Positions 1 through 6,663 of a stretch of DNA of 13,378 nt are shown one piece after another. The notes below the pieces were generated by a model. It did not search any database, was not told the origin of the DNA, and worked only from the letters and a program-made list of their open reading frames with translations. Source of the DNA: Cryomorphaceae bacterium (GTDB lineage Bacteria > Bacteroidota > Bacteroidia > Flavobacteriales > UBA7312); the NCBI GenBank assembly GCA_018608925.1, contig JABAYQ010000018.1, forward strand, positions 11,074 to 24,451, given 5' to 3'. Numbering within the stretch: the first letter of the stretch is position 1; each line of letters opens with the position of its first letter. The translations under genes were made by a program, and so were the position numbers.

Positions 1-1
1 C

Positions 2-202
2 CCAACTAGTTCAAACATAACCATAAGCGTAGAACAAGATTCTCATCTAGAAATAACCAATATATTGGGAGAAATTGTATTGTGTAAGGATATAATAAAT
101 GGAGAGTCTAATCTGCAAACATCTGGATTAAATAAAGGGATTTATTTTGTTAACCTATATGGTGAAAAAGAAAATCAAGTCTTTCGATTTATAAAGCAGT
201 AG
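2..202 (+). CDS. C-terminal end of a T9SS-exported protein (partial)
   Basis: The frame starting at base 2 is open to a TAG at 200-202 and gives 66 residues; the 5' part lies outside the window. The segment reads like a type A T9SS C-terminal sorting domain: a beta-rich stretch around ITNILGEIV, then SGLNKGIYFVNLY, ending in a short basic tail FRFIKQ. The family pattern is a hydrophobic 'G.v' strand, a 'l..GiY.v.v' strand and a final K-rich strand. Such domains direct proteins across the outer membrane through the Por/Spr translocon and are cleaved off at the surface. What the mature protein does (adhesin, enzyme or other) cannot be seen. Its last 14 bases overlap the 3' end of the convergent gmhB-like gene. 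The domain call rests on pattern recognition. Confidence 0.8.
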   Translation, partial: PTSSNITISVEQDSHLEITNILGEIVLCKDIINGESNLQTSGLNKGIYFVNLYGEKENQVFRFIKQ

Positions 203-737
203 AATTGTTTTCTATAAGCTCTTTTAGTTGCCACAAAGAGGGTAGACAAACGGAGCCTTCCAATTCTTTTTCAGAAATAAAAACGGTTTTCATCTTTAGT
301 TTTTTTCCGAACTCTATGTCGCTAAACGAATCGCCTACCATTATTGATTTATTAAAATCGATTTCCGGAAAATCCTCTTTTGCTTTTGAGCCCATCCCGA
401 TGTTTGGCTTTCTTAAAATAGAGTTTTCTTTTGCTAATTGCGGAGCGTAATAAACAGCATCTATTTTTCCTCCTGCATTGGAAACCGCATCACTAAGGTG
501 GTGATGAACGAGCTCTAAATCTTTGGCCCTCATCAATCCTTTTCCTATTCCTTGTTGGTTAGTAACTACAATTATCCGACCGAAAATTTTGGAAAAAGAA
601 ACAATGGCTTTTAAAGCGTTTGGTAAAAATTCGAATTCGGAAATTTGTTTAACATAGTCGTTATCTATTTTTTTATTGATAACACCATCTCTATCTAGAA
701 AAAGAGTCCATTCCGAATTTATTTTAGCAATTTCCAC
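189..737 (-). CDS. gmhB: GmhB-like HAD phosphatase (D-glycero-D-manno-heptose 1,7-bisphosphate 7-phosphatase family)
   Basis: A cytoplasmic HAD-IIIA phosphatase of 182 aa, close to the usual length. HAD motif I is D15-R-D17-G-V-I-N, motif II is the T59 in VVTNQQGIGKG, the lysine region is R109-K-P, and the metal-binding motif is VGD136xxxD140. In the heptose pathway GmhB removes the 7-phosphate (or 1/7, depending on route) from heptose bisphosphate. It follows gmhA by 3 nt, which supports a heptose role over histidinol-phosphatase. The start is GTG at 735-737; no ATG is available upstream because the gmhA stop TAA lies two codons earlier in the same frame. Odd point: the Cys/His zinc loop of E. 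coli GmhB is missing. Where that protein has CPH...CxC, this one has A98-P-Q100 and a loop about seven residues shorter; the only cysteine is near residue 164. Substrate is therefore inferred from context. Confidence 0.85.
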   Translation of the reverse strand: MEIAKINSEWTLFLDRDGVINKKIDNDYVKQISEFEFLPNALKAIVSFSKIFGRIIVVTNQQGIGKGLMRAKDLELVHHHLSDAVSNAGGKIDAVYYAPQLAKENSILRKPNIGMGSKAKEDFPEIDFNKSIMVGDSFSDIEFGKKLKMKTVFISEKELEGSVCLPSLWQLKELIENNSTAL

Positions 738-740
738 CTT

Positions 741-1319
741 TTATTTTTTGCTAAAATGAGCCTCTACTATTTCACAAATAGTGTGGCCAATTAATAAATG
801 CATTTCCTGAATTCTTGGAGTATTGTTGCTAGGCACTGCAATAAAGATATCGCAGTCAGATTTCATTTTACCTCCCTTATGCCCTCCAAAACCTATGGTT
901 AAGACATCAATTTCTTTTGCTTTTTGCAAAGCCAAAACAACGTTTTCAGAATTGCCAGAAGTCGACATGGCTATTAAAATATCGCCTTTGCTAGCTTTTG
1001 CCTGCACCATTCTAGAATACACATGATCGAACCCATAGTCGTTGGCAACAGCAGTTAGATAAGAAGTGTCGGTGTGCAGGGCCTCTGCGTTTAGTGGCGC
1101 TCTATCTAAGTAATATTTGCCTGTAAATTCAGAGGCAATATGTTGAGCGTCAGCAGCAGAGCCGCCATTACCACAAATAAGCAATTTTTTGTTTTCGCTC
1201 ATTTGCTTAATAATCATCTCGCATGCTAAACCAATGTTTTTTGTTAGCTCGCTATTTTCAAAAATAGCTTGACTTAACATCATTGATTCCTTAATATTAT
1301 TTTTAATTATAGTGTCCAT
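741..1319 (-). CDS. gmhA: Phosphoheptose isomerase (sedoheptulose 7-phosphate isomerase)
   Basis: A 192-aa SIS-domain protein of the GmhA family, which converts sedoheptulose 7-phosphate to D-glycero-D-manno-heptose 7-phosphate in the cytoplasm, the first step towards activated heptose for LPS core, capsule or glycoprotein glycans. The GmhA signature LLICGNGGSAADAQHIASEF is intact, followed by the phosphate-binding serine loop AMSTSGNSENV, the FGGHKGGKM segment, and the C-terminal helix PRIQEMHLLIGHTICEIVE with the conserved E and H expected at the active site. The start matches the family's N-terminal helix; the next Met (residue 13) would cut into it. It starts 4 nt after the glycosyltransferase stop and ends 3 nt before gmhB, so the three are probably one transcript. 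Confidence 0.95.
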   Translation of the reverse strand: MDTIIKNNIKESMMLSQAIFENSELTKNIGLACEMIIKQMSENKKLLICGNGGSAADAQHIASEFTGKYYLDRAPLNAEALHTDTSYLTAVANDYGFDHVYSRMVQAKASKGDILIAMSTSGNSENVVLALQKAKEIDVLTIGFGGHKGGKMKSDCDIFIAVPSNNTPRIQEMHLLIGHTICEIVEAHFSKK

Positions 1320-1323
1320 AGGC

Positions 1324-2448
1324 TTAACATTTGTCAGCTAAAGAATAAATTTCGTTGCTCAATTTATTCCAGCTATATTTCTTTTTTTCTTCTATAATAT
1401 TTTTGGTCATTTGCTCGAGATCAGTTTCCAAGAAAAATTGGTTAATTCCTTTTGCAACCTCTCTTGGGTTTGGCTCTACCACATAGCCTACTTTTCCGTT
1501 CGGACACATTTCTGTAAGCCCTCCTACATTGGTAACAACCATTGGCTTGTTAAAATGATAGGCAATTTGAGTAACTCCACTTTGAGTAGCCGATTTATAA
1601 GGTTGAACCACCAAGTCGCTAGCGCAGAAATAATACTTTACCTCGTCTTGTGCAACAAAACCATTGACGTCAATCACCGTATCTTTTAAACCATTCTTTT
1701 GTAAAAGATCGGTATAAAAATCTCTGTCCGAATAATATTCTCCGGCAATGATAAGGCGAACGCTTTTTTCTTTCACCATAGGCATTGCCTCTATTAATAA
1801 GTCAAGTCCTTTATAGTCTCTAATTAAACCAAAAAACAAAATGTATTTGTACTGGGGATCGAGCTCAAGATGAGAGATAGCCTCTTGTTTACTTACGCTT
1901 TTTCCGAAATTATCGTAGACAGGGTGAGGAGATAAAGCTTTTGGTTTTTGACTGTCAAAACTATTTATGTCTTCTAAAACCGAAGAAGAAAGAGCTAAAA
2001 ATCCGTGGCAATTTTTCACAAAAAGATTGCTTAAAAATTGGTCCCCGATTCTAGATTCGTGGGGAATCATATTATGAACAACGGAAACAATTTTAGAGTG
2101 CTTGTTGCTTTTTATTCGATTGGCAACTGCCGATAAGCAAGGCGACATAAAAGGAAGCCAATAGCCTACTACAACTAAATCGTAATTTTCTTTTTTAATT
2201 TTGTTTCCGGCGCTAATCCAATTAAACGGATTTAGAGAGTTTAGCACTCTTTCTATCTTGAGGTCTTTAGGAGCATCCTCTTCGCTGTATTGCGATTTTC
2301 CTGGGAAAATAAAATCAGGGTATTGCAGGCTAAAAGTGTAGATACTGACCTGGTGTCCGTCTTTTTGCATTTCATTGGCTAGCCTTTCGTTAAAGTTGGC
2401 TAGGCCACCTCTATAAGGAAAGGCTGTTCCGATAATTGCAATCTTCAT
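1324..2448 (-). CDS. Glycosyltransferase, GT-B fold, family 4-like
   Basis: A 374-aa predicted cytosolic or membrane-associated GT-B glycosyltransferase. The N-terminal domain opens with MKIAIIGTAFPYRGGLANFN, a Rossmann strand plus the glycine-rich acceptor loop typical of GT4 enzymes. The C-terminal domain starts near YKYILFFGLIRDYKGLDLLIEA, and the donor-site region is CASDLVVQPYKSATQSGVTQIAYHFNKP followed by VTNVGGLTEM. The first Glu of the usual EX7E donor motif appears replaced (Gln-Ile-Ala-Tyr at that place) while the second Glu after GG is present. No signal peptide or membrane segment is evident. Being directly upstream of gmhA-gmhB suggests it acts on a heptose-containing surface glycan, but neither sugar donor nor acceptor can be read from the sequence. 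The gap to pheS is 40 nt, with no clear promoter box, so read-through from pheS is likely. Confidence 0.85.
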   Translation of the reverse strand: MKIAIIGTAFPYRGGLANFNERLANEMQKDGHQVSIYTFSLQYPDFIFPGKSQYSEEDAPKDLKIERVLNSLNPFNWISAGNKIKKENYDLVVVGYWLPFMSPCLSAVANRIKSNKHSKIVSVVHNMIPHESRIGDQFLSNLFVKNCHGFLALSSSVLEDINSFDSQKPKALSPHPVYDNFGKSVSKQEAISHLELDPQYKYILFFGLIRDYKGLDLLIEAMPMVKEKSVRLIIAGEYYSDRDFYTDLLQKNGLKDTVIDVNGFVAQDEVKYYFCASDLVVQPYKSATQSGVTQIAYHFNKPMVVTNVGGLTEMCPNGKVGYVVEPNPREVAKGINQFFLETDLEQMTKNIIEEKKKYSWNKLSNEIYSLADKC

Positions 2449-2488
2449 AAAACCAATTTGTTAGATTAGTAAGTAGGCCAATAGTTAA

Positions 2489-3508
2489 TTATATAGCCGA
2501 ACCGAATTGCTTTAGAAAACGAACATCATTTTCAAAAAACATTCTTAGATCTTTTACTTGGTATTTTAGCATAGCAATACGCTCTACTCCCATACCAAAG
2601 GCATACCCGCTATATACGTCTGGGTCTATTCCACAGTTTTTTAATACGTTAGGATCAACCATTCCGCAACCTAAAATCTCTAGGTATCCGGTATATTTAC
2701 ACACATTACATCCCTTACCAGAGCAAATATTACAAGAAACATCTACCTCAGCACTAGGCTCGGTAAAAGGAAAATAAGAAGGCCTTAAACGGATTTCTGT
2801 TTTTTCTCCAAACATTTCTTTAGCAAAGTATAGAAGTGCTTGTTTTAGGTCTGCAAAGGAAACATTCTTGTCTATATACAGCCCTTCAACTTGATGAAAA
2901 ATACAATGTGCTCTAGCCGAAATAGCTTCGTTTCTATACACTCTTCCCGGAGAAATAGTTCTAATAGGAGGTTGGTTAGACTCCATATATCTTACTTGTA
3001 CCGATGAGGTGTGAGTACGCAATAAAATATCGGGATCAGTTTGAATAAAAAAGGTGTCTTGCATATCTCTTGCAGGATGTTCTTGAGGCAGGTTTAATGC
3101 CGTAAAATTATGCCAATCGTCTTCTATTTCAGGCCCTTCTGAGATATTAAATCCGATGCGCTTAAAAATATCAGCGATTTCGTTTCTCACTAAAGAAAGA
3201 GGGTGACGACTACCAATATTGTCTAAAGCAATTGGCTTGCTTAAATCGGCTCCAGTAGAAGAGCTTACGCTTTCTTTAAAGTCTGATTTGCTAGAGTCAA
3301 GTTTTTCCTGAACACTTTGCTTAAGCTGATTTAATATTTGACCAAACTCCTTTTTCTGATCATTAGGAACGGCCTTAAAAGAAGCAAATAATTGATTCAT
3401 TACTCCCTTTTTACCAAGATAATCCAATCTAAATTGCTCTAACTGCTCTGGGCTCTCTGCACTAAAAGTAGATACTTTCAGTAAGTGCTCTTCAACGTCT
3501 TTAATCAT
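2489..3508 (-). CDS. pheS: Phenylalanine--tRNA ligase alpha subunit
   Basis: The catalytic subunit of the (alpha-beta)2 class II synthetase that charges tRNA-Phe in the cytoplasm; 339 aa is normal. The N-terminal coiled-coil arm (roughly residues 1-85, LEQFRLDYLGKKGVMNQLF) is followed by GSRHPLSLVRNEI, class II motif 2 (RTISPGRVYRNEAISARAH...FHQVEGL) and motif 3 (YSGYAFGMGVERIAML). The phenylalanine-pocket alanine is retained in YAFG. An added four-cysteine knuckle (C259, C262, C267, C270) sits where E. coli PheS has a short loop before LEILGCGMV; I recognise this as a common variant in Bacteroidota and other lineages, presumably metal-binding. No pheT is in the window, so the subunits are encoded apart. 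The ATG shares one base with the stop of the upstream PPIase (TAATG), implying translational coupling. Confidence 0.97.
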   Translation of the reverse strand: MIKDVEEHLLKVSTFSAESPEQLEQFRLDYLGKKGVMNQLFASFKAVPNDQKKEFGQILNQLKQSVQEKLDSSKSDFKESVSSSTGADLSKPIALDNIGSRHPLSLVRNEIADIFKRIGFNISEGPEIEDDWHNFTALNLPQEHPARDMQDTFFIQTDPDILLRTHTSSVQVRYMESNQPPIRTISPGRVYRNEAISARAHCIFHQVEGLYIDKNVSFADLKQALLYFAKEMFGEKTEIRLRPSYFPFTEPSAEVDVSCNICSGKGCNVCKYTGYLEILGCGMVDPNVLKNCGIDPDVYSGYAFGMGVERIAMLKYQVKDLRMFFENDVRFLKQFGSAI

Positions 3509-4158
3509 TATTTAATGATTTTTACTTTCATTATTATATCTTGTAAAGGCCTATTATTTTGATCTCTTTTTACTTTTGCAATTTTAGAAATTACATCAAT
3601 CCCCTCAATTACCTGACCAAAGACAGTGTACGAGCCGTCTAGATGAGGCGTTCCTCCTACAGTTGTATATGCTTGTTTTTGTTCTGGGCTGAATGCTACC
3701 CCTAATTTTTTCTCAAATAAGGAAAGCCTTTGTGGGTCTAAAACTTCTCCATCTACAATATAGAATTGAGATCCGGAAGATTCTTTTTTAGGGTTTACAC
3801 CGTCGGGCATCCTTGCTGCTGCAAGCGCTCCTTTTTTGTGAAAAAACCTAGAATTAAACTCTGCAGGGATAGTATAACCTGGCCCTCCATTTCCTAATTG
3901 AACAGATGGCTTTGCGTTTTTAGAGTCCGGATCTCCACCCTGAATCATGAAGTTAGGGATTACTCGGTGAAACAATGTTTCGTTTAAATATTCGCTTTTA
4001 GCTAGTTTTATAAAATTATCTCGGTGTTGAGGAGTCTCGTTATATAACTCAACAACGATGTCTCCAACGCTAGTGTTTATTAAAACTATGACGTTGTTTT
4101 GGCCAAAAGCGGAAAAGGAAAGAATAAAAGTTGTTAATGCGATTAAATACGTTTTCAT
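3508..4158 (-). CDS. Exported cyclophilin-type peptidyl-prolyl cis-trans isomerase
   Basis: A 216-aa cyclophilin. Residues 1-19 are a signal peptide (Lys at 2, a hydrophobic core, then SAFG before Gln20), so it should act in the periplasm, catalysing prolyl isomerisation during folding of exported proteins. Core motifs are clear: LFHRVIPNFMIQGGDP, the ALAAARMPDGVNPKKESSGSQFYIV segment carrying the active-site Gln/Phe residues, and LDGSYTVFGQVIEGIDVISKI. An insertion of about 35 residues (around DPQRLSLFEKKLGVAFSPEQ) between GSQFYIV and the LDG strand is of a kind I recognise from Bacteroidota homologues. The tryptophan of human CypA is His here, as in many bacterial cyclophilins. It is the first gene of the leftward run, with a TAnnTTTG box about 28 nt upstream, and its stop overlaps the pheS start by one base. 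Confidence 0.93.
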   Translation of the reverse strand: MKTYLIALTTFILSFSAFGQNNVIVLINTSVGDIVVELYNETPQHRDNFIKLAKSEYLNETLFHRVIPNFMIQGGDPDSKNAKPSVQLGNGGPGYTIPAEFNSRFFHKKGALAAARMPDGVNPKKESSGSQFYIVDGEVLDPQRLSLFEKKLGVAFSPEQKQAYTTVGGTPHLDGSYTVFGQVIEGIDVISKIAKVKRDQNNRPLQDIIMKVKIIK

Positions 4159-4167
4159 TGGAATTGC

Positions 4168-4175
4168 TATCTTTG
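4168..4175 (+). promoter_or_regulatory. Bacteroidota-type -7 box for the lipoprotein gene
   Basis: TATCTTTG matches the TAnnTTTG -7 consensus of the Bacteroidota housekeeping sigma factor. It would start transcription near 4181, about 30 nt before the ATG at 4212. No convincing TTTG/TTG -33 element is seen at the usual distance upstream. Confidence 0.5.
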
Positions 4176-4185
4176 TTTATCAAAG

Positions 4186-4193
4186 CAAATTTA
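4186..4193 (-). promoter_or_regulatory. Bacteroidota-type -7 box for the PPIase-pheS run
   Basis: Read on the minus strand this is TAAATTTG, matching TAnnTTTG. The predicted start site near 4180 lies about 22 nt before the PPIase ATG (4158). It sits face to face with the + strand box at 4168-4175 in a 53-nt divergent gap, so the two promoters overlap and may compete. No clear -33 element is seen. Confidence 0.5.
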
Positions 4194-4211
4194 ACAAATA
4201 TTCACCACCTA

Positions 4212-4574
4212 ATGAAAAGTAGTCACTTTCTCCTATTAATGTTCGCATCTTTTTGTTTGACATCTTGCTACAAAGACCCTTTAACCAAGGGAATTATAAC
4301 GGTATATGATGAGCAAGGAAATACGGTTTCTGGTGTAGAGGTGAGGTTGAGTCAAGAAAACATTGTCGGAATAGAACAAACTAATATAGAAAGCACTCAA
4401 ATTTCGGACGCGAACGGACGCAGCGAACACATATTAGAAAAAGAGGCTATAATGAATATTGATGCTGTTTTGTTTGATGGAAATACCAAAGACACTTTGT
4501 ATTACGGACAATCTGCTATACGATTATCCTTTGGTAATACTATAAATAAGAACGTTCAGCTTCTTACCTACTAA
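4212..4574 (+). CDS. Small lipoprotein with a carboxypeptidase-regulatory-like / Ig-like domain
   Basis: A predicted lipoprotein of 120 aa. The N-terminus is a lipoprotein signal peptide: MKSSHFLLLMFASFCLTSC with lipobox LTSC and lipidated Cys19. An upstream in-frame TTG at 4131 is rejected as start because it lies inside the divergent PPIase gene and would bury this signal. The mature part begins YKDPLTKGIITVYDEQGNTVSGVEVRLSQE, the first two strands of a small beta sandwich that resembles carboxypeptidase-regulatory-like (CnaB-type) domains ('v.v.d..G.pv.gv.V.l'), followed by a second half rich in Asp/Thr (DANGRSEHIL, FDGNTKDTLYYG). Such proteins usually sit in the outer membrane or periplasmic leaflets. 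The specific role is unknown. Its stop overlaps the end of the convergent hypothetical gene by 4 nt. Confidence 0.8.
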   Translation: MKSSHFLLLMFASFCLTSCYKDPLTKGIITVYDEQGNTVSGVEVRLSQENIVGIEQTNIESTQISDANGRSEHILEKEAIMNIDAVLFDGNTKDTLYYGQSAIRLSFGNTINKNVQLLTY

Positions 4575-4897
4575 TTAAAATATTCTACGATAGCTTCCTT
4601 GATTAATTGGTTTTGCTCTTTAGCATCGAGGTGAGGTAACTTTTCTGTTGCTTCCCAGTGTGGCCAGCCATCCTTGTCATGACCACTAAAATTATAGTAG
4701 CCCCATTGACTTAACAAGGCGCAAACGGCAACATGCATTACGTCAACTTTTTGGTTTTTATTAAGCTTACTGTAGCCCTGACCAAGTTCTTGAAGGCCTA
4801 TTAGAAACAAAATAGCCTGCAAATCAATGTCTTCTCCAAACCTTTCCTCTAAAGATTTAAGCATAGTATTCCATTTTATTTGAAAAGTCTCTTCCAT
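4571..4897 (-). CDS. Conserved protein of unknown function (GWPHWE motif)
   Basis: A 108-aa protein without signal peptide or membrane segment, probably cytoplasmic and mostly helical. An N-terminal helical half (SLEERFGEDIDLQAILFLIGLQELGQG) is followed by KNQKVDVMHVAVCALLSQWGYYNF, then a compact tryptophan-rich motif, HDKDGWPHWEATEKLPHLD (residues 73-91), and a C-terminal helix EQNQLIKEAIVEYFN. The strong motif, ordinary codon use and upstream promoter-like box argue that it is a real gene. I have the impression of similar small proteins in other Bacteroidota genomes but can assign no name or function. It is transcribed away from cvpA across a 29-nt gap and overlaps the convergent lipoprotein stop by 4 nt. 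The Asp/His/Trp cluster could bind metal or ligand, which is only speculation. Confidence 0.8.
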   Translation of the reverse strand: MEETFQIKWNTMLKSLEERFGEDIDLQAILFLIGLQELGQGYSKLNKNQKVDVMHVAVCALLSQWGYYNFSGHDKDGWPHWEATEKLPHLDAKEQNQLIKEAIVEYFN

Positions 4898-4901
4898 CTA
4901 A

Positions 4902-4909
4902 CAAAAATA
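4902..4909 (-). promoter_or_regulatory. -7 box for the 108-aa hypothetical gene, half of a palindrome
   Basis: On the minus strand this reads TATTTTTG, matching TAnnTTTG. Only four bases separate it from the ATG at 4897, so the start site would fall at or next to the start codon, giving a leaderless mRNA. It is the left arm of a perfect 17-bp inverted repeat with the cvpA box. Confidence 0.5.
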
Positions 4910-4910
4910 G

Positions 4911-4918
4911 TATTTTTG
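4911..4918 (+). promoter_or_regulatory. -7 box for cvpA, half of a palindrome
   Basis: TATTTTTG matches TAnnTTTG. Eight bases separate it from the cvpA ATG at 4927, so the 5' leader would be only a few nucleotides or absent. It is the right arm of the perfect inverted repeat CAAAAATAGTATTTTTG (4902-4918). Confidence 0.55.
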
Positions 4919-4926
4919 CTGTCTAT

Positions 4927-5469
4927 ATGAATTATTTAGATATTGTTTTGTCAGTTCCGTTGTTGTGGGGTCTCTATAAAGGAATCACTAGAGGAATAAT
5001 AAAAGAGCTAAGCACTTTACTGGCTTTAGTATTAGGAATTTATGGAGCGGTTAACTACTCCGATCTCATGGTTCCTATTGTTTCTGATTACATTACTATC
5101 GATAAAGATTACCAATCGATGGTATGCTTTTCTATTACTTTTATTTTAATTGTTTTGATTGTTAGACTGATAGGCGTTTTACTAGACAAGGTAGTTAGCC
5201 TAGTTTCACTAACTTTTATTAGCCGCCTAATGGGTGGTGTTTTTGGGTTATTCCGAATGGCTTTTGTGTGTAGTGCTTTATTATTAATACTAAACACTAT
5301 CAATAAGCAATTTGAGTTGATACCAAATCAGGACATAAACAACTCTATTTTGTATGAGCCAGTTTCGGACTTGGTTCCATTAATGTCGTCCAAATCAGAG
5401 CATACTGAAGGTTTTTTGCAAAACGCAGAAAAAGCAATAAAGAATGTTGAGGATACTATTATTCCTTAA
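4927..5469 (+). CDS. CvpA family inner-membrane protein
   Basis: A 180-aa protein of the CvpA (colicin V production) family. It shows the family's N-terminal hallmark, NYLDIVLSVPLLWGLYKGITRGIIKELSTLLALVLGIYGA, and about four membrane helices (near residues 4-24, 28-46, 64-86 and 103-124), with the conserved glycine segment ISRLMGGVFGLFRMAFVCS between helices 3 and 4. The C-terminal 50 residues are polar and end in a short amphipathic stretch (NAEKAIKNVEDTIIP). E. coli CvpA is needed for colicin V export and affects envelope tolerance; the molecular role in Bacteroidota is not established. It stands alone: divergent from the 108-aa gene and convergent with pgk, whose 3' end overlaps by 11 nt, so no intergenic terminator is possible. 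Confidence 0.88.
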   Translation: MNYLDIVLSVPLLWGLYKGITRGIIKELSTLLALVLGIYGAVNYSDLMVPIVSDYITIDKDYQSMVCFSITFILIVLIVRLIGVLLDKVVSLVSLTFISRLMGGVFGLFRMAFVCSALLLILNTINKQFELIPNQDINNSILYEPVSDLVPLMSSKSEHTEGFLQNAEKAIKNVEDTIIP

Positions 5470-6649
5470 TAGCCGCTACACCAGGCAAAACCTTTCCTTC
5501 TAAGTATTCTAACATTGCCCCACCTCCAGTAGATACATAACTTACTTTTTGAGATAGATTATACTTGTTTATTGCCGCAACAGAATCTCCACCTCCAACA
5601 AGAGTAAATGCGCCATTTTTGGTAGCCTTAACTAAAGACATTGCTATTGCCTTAGTTCCTACTGAAAAATTATCCATTTCAAAAACTCCCATAGGCCCAT
5701 TCCATAGAATAGTCGCAGAATTTTCTATTGTCTTTGAAAACAATTCAATGGTTTGTTGGCCAATATCTAAGCCAAGATATCCGTCTTGTACTTCCCCTAT
5801 TTTGGAAGAAAGAATATTAGCTTCATTGCTAAAAGAGTCTCCGTTTACAGAATCGCTAGGAATTAACAAGCTTACGTTTTTTTCTTTGGCTAATTTTATG
5901 ATCTCAAGAGCCAATTCTAGCTTATCGTTTTCTACTAAAGAATTCCCAATATTACCTCCCATTGCTTTTACGAAAGTATAAGTCATTCCGCCGCCAATAA
6001 TTAAATTGTCTACGCTATCTAAAAGCCTAGAAATAATAGTAATCTTGCTAGAAACCTTTGCTCCGCCCATAATAGCTGTCAGTGGTCGTTTTGCATCTAA
6101 CAATACCTTATCGATATTAACAATTTCGTTGGTCATTACACTACCAAAACATTTGTTTTCTCCAAAAAATTGAGCAACAATAGCAGTAGAAGCGTGGGCT
6201 CTGTGTGCGGTTCCGAAAGCATCGTTAACATATATGTCACCAAGCTTTGATAGACTTTTTGCAAACTCTATATCACCAGAAGTTTCTTCATTATAAAACC
6301 TTAGGTTTTCTAAAAGCAAAACCTCTCCATCTTTTAGGTTGGAGGCTGTTTCTTCAGCTTTTTCACCTATACAATCGTCCACAAACTGAACAGGCATATT
6401 AAGTAAGTCAGAAATATGTTGCACTAAATGAACTAAAGAAAGGGCTTCATTAACCGCTCCTTTTGGTCTTCCACGGTGTGACATTAAAATTACAGAACCA
6501 CCATCATTCACGATTTTTGTAATGGTAGGAATTGCCGCTTTTATCCTAGAGTCGTCGCTAATTATCATTTCATCACTCATTGGAACGTTAAAATCTACAC
6601 GCACCAACGCTTTCTTTCCTTTAAAGTCGATCTCTTTTATTGTCTTCAT
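5459..6649 (-). CDS. pgk: Phosphoglycerate kinase
   Basis: Glycolytic and gluconeogenic enzyme that moves phosphate between 1,3-bisphosphoglycerate and ADP in the cytoplasm. With the start chosen here it has 396 aa, the normal bacterial length. The N-domain carries the substrate-binding VRVDFNVP, SHRGRP, LLENLRFYNEE and NDAFGTAHRAHAST motifs; the C-domain carries the nucleotide-binding GGAKVSSKI, WNGPMGVFE and GGGDSVAA motifs. The open frame extends two codons further to a TTG at 6655, but ATG at 6647-6649 gives the typical MKTIKEIDFKGKKALVRVDFN start and sits at a sensible distance from the -7 box at 6664-6671, so ATG is preferred. It is transcribed alone, divergent from holB and convergent with cvpA (11-nt overlap). 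No adjacent gapA is present. Confidence 0.97.
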   Translation of the reverse strand: MKTIKEIDFKGKKALVRVDFNVPMSDEMIISDDSRIKAAIPTITKIVNDGGSVILMSHRGRPKGAVNEALSLVHLVQHISDLLNMPVQFVDDCIGEKAEETASNLKDGEVLLLENLRFYNEETSGDIEFAKSLSKLGDIYVNDAFGTAHRAHASTAIVAQFFGENKCFGSVMTNEIVNIDKVLLDAKRPLTAIMGGAKVSSKITIISRLLDSVDNLIIGGGMTYTFVKAMGGNIGNSLVENDKLELALEIIKLAKEKNVSLLIPSDSVNGDSFSNEANILSSKIGEVQDGYLGLDIGQQTIELFSKTIENSATILWNGPMGVFEMDNFSVGTKAIAMSLVKATKNGAFTLVGGGDSVAAINKYNLSQKVSYVSTGGGAMLEYLEGKVLPGVAAIKE

Positions 6650-6663
6650 TATCAAATTTTTAG

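Noticed and set aside
205..450. Small + strand frames opposite gmhB, gmhA, the GT gene and pgk (205-450, 823-1026, 1411-1689, 5565-5981)
   Set aside because: Antisense shadows of strongly supported genes, without recognisable motifs or their own promoter-like signals.
2689..2740. Four-cysteine insertion in PheS as a novel domain fusion
   Set aside because: I recognise this knuckle as a recurrent variant in PheS of Bacteroidota and other bacteria, so it is not unusual here.
4131..4211. Longer N-terminus for the small lipoprotein (TTG at 4131)
   Set aside because: It would overlap the divergent PPIase gene, run through both promoter boxes and place 27 residues ahead of a clear lipoprotein signal peptide.
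6650..6655. Upstream TTG start for pgk
   Set aside because: ATG at 6647-6649 gives the conserved MKTI start of the family; the extra two codons have no support.
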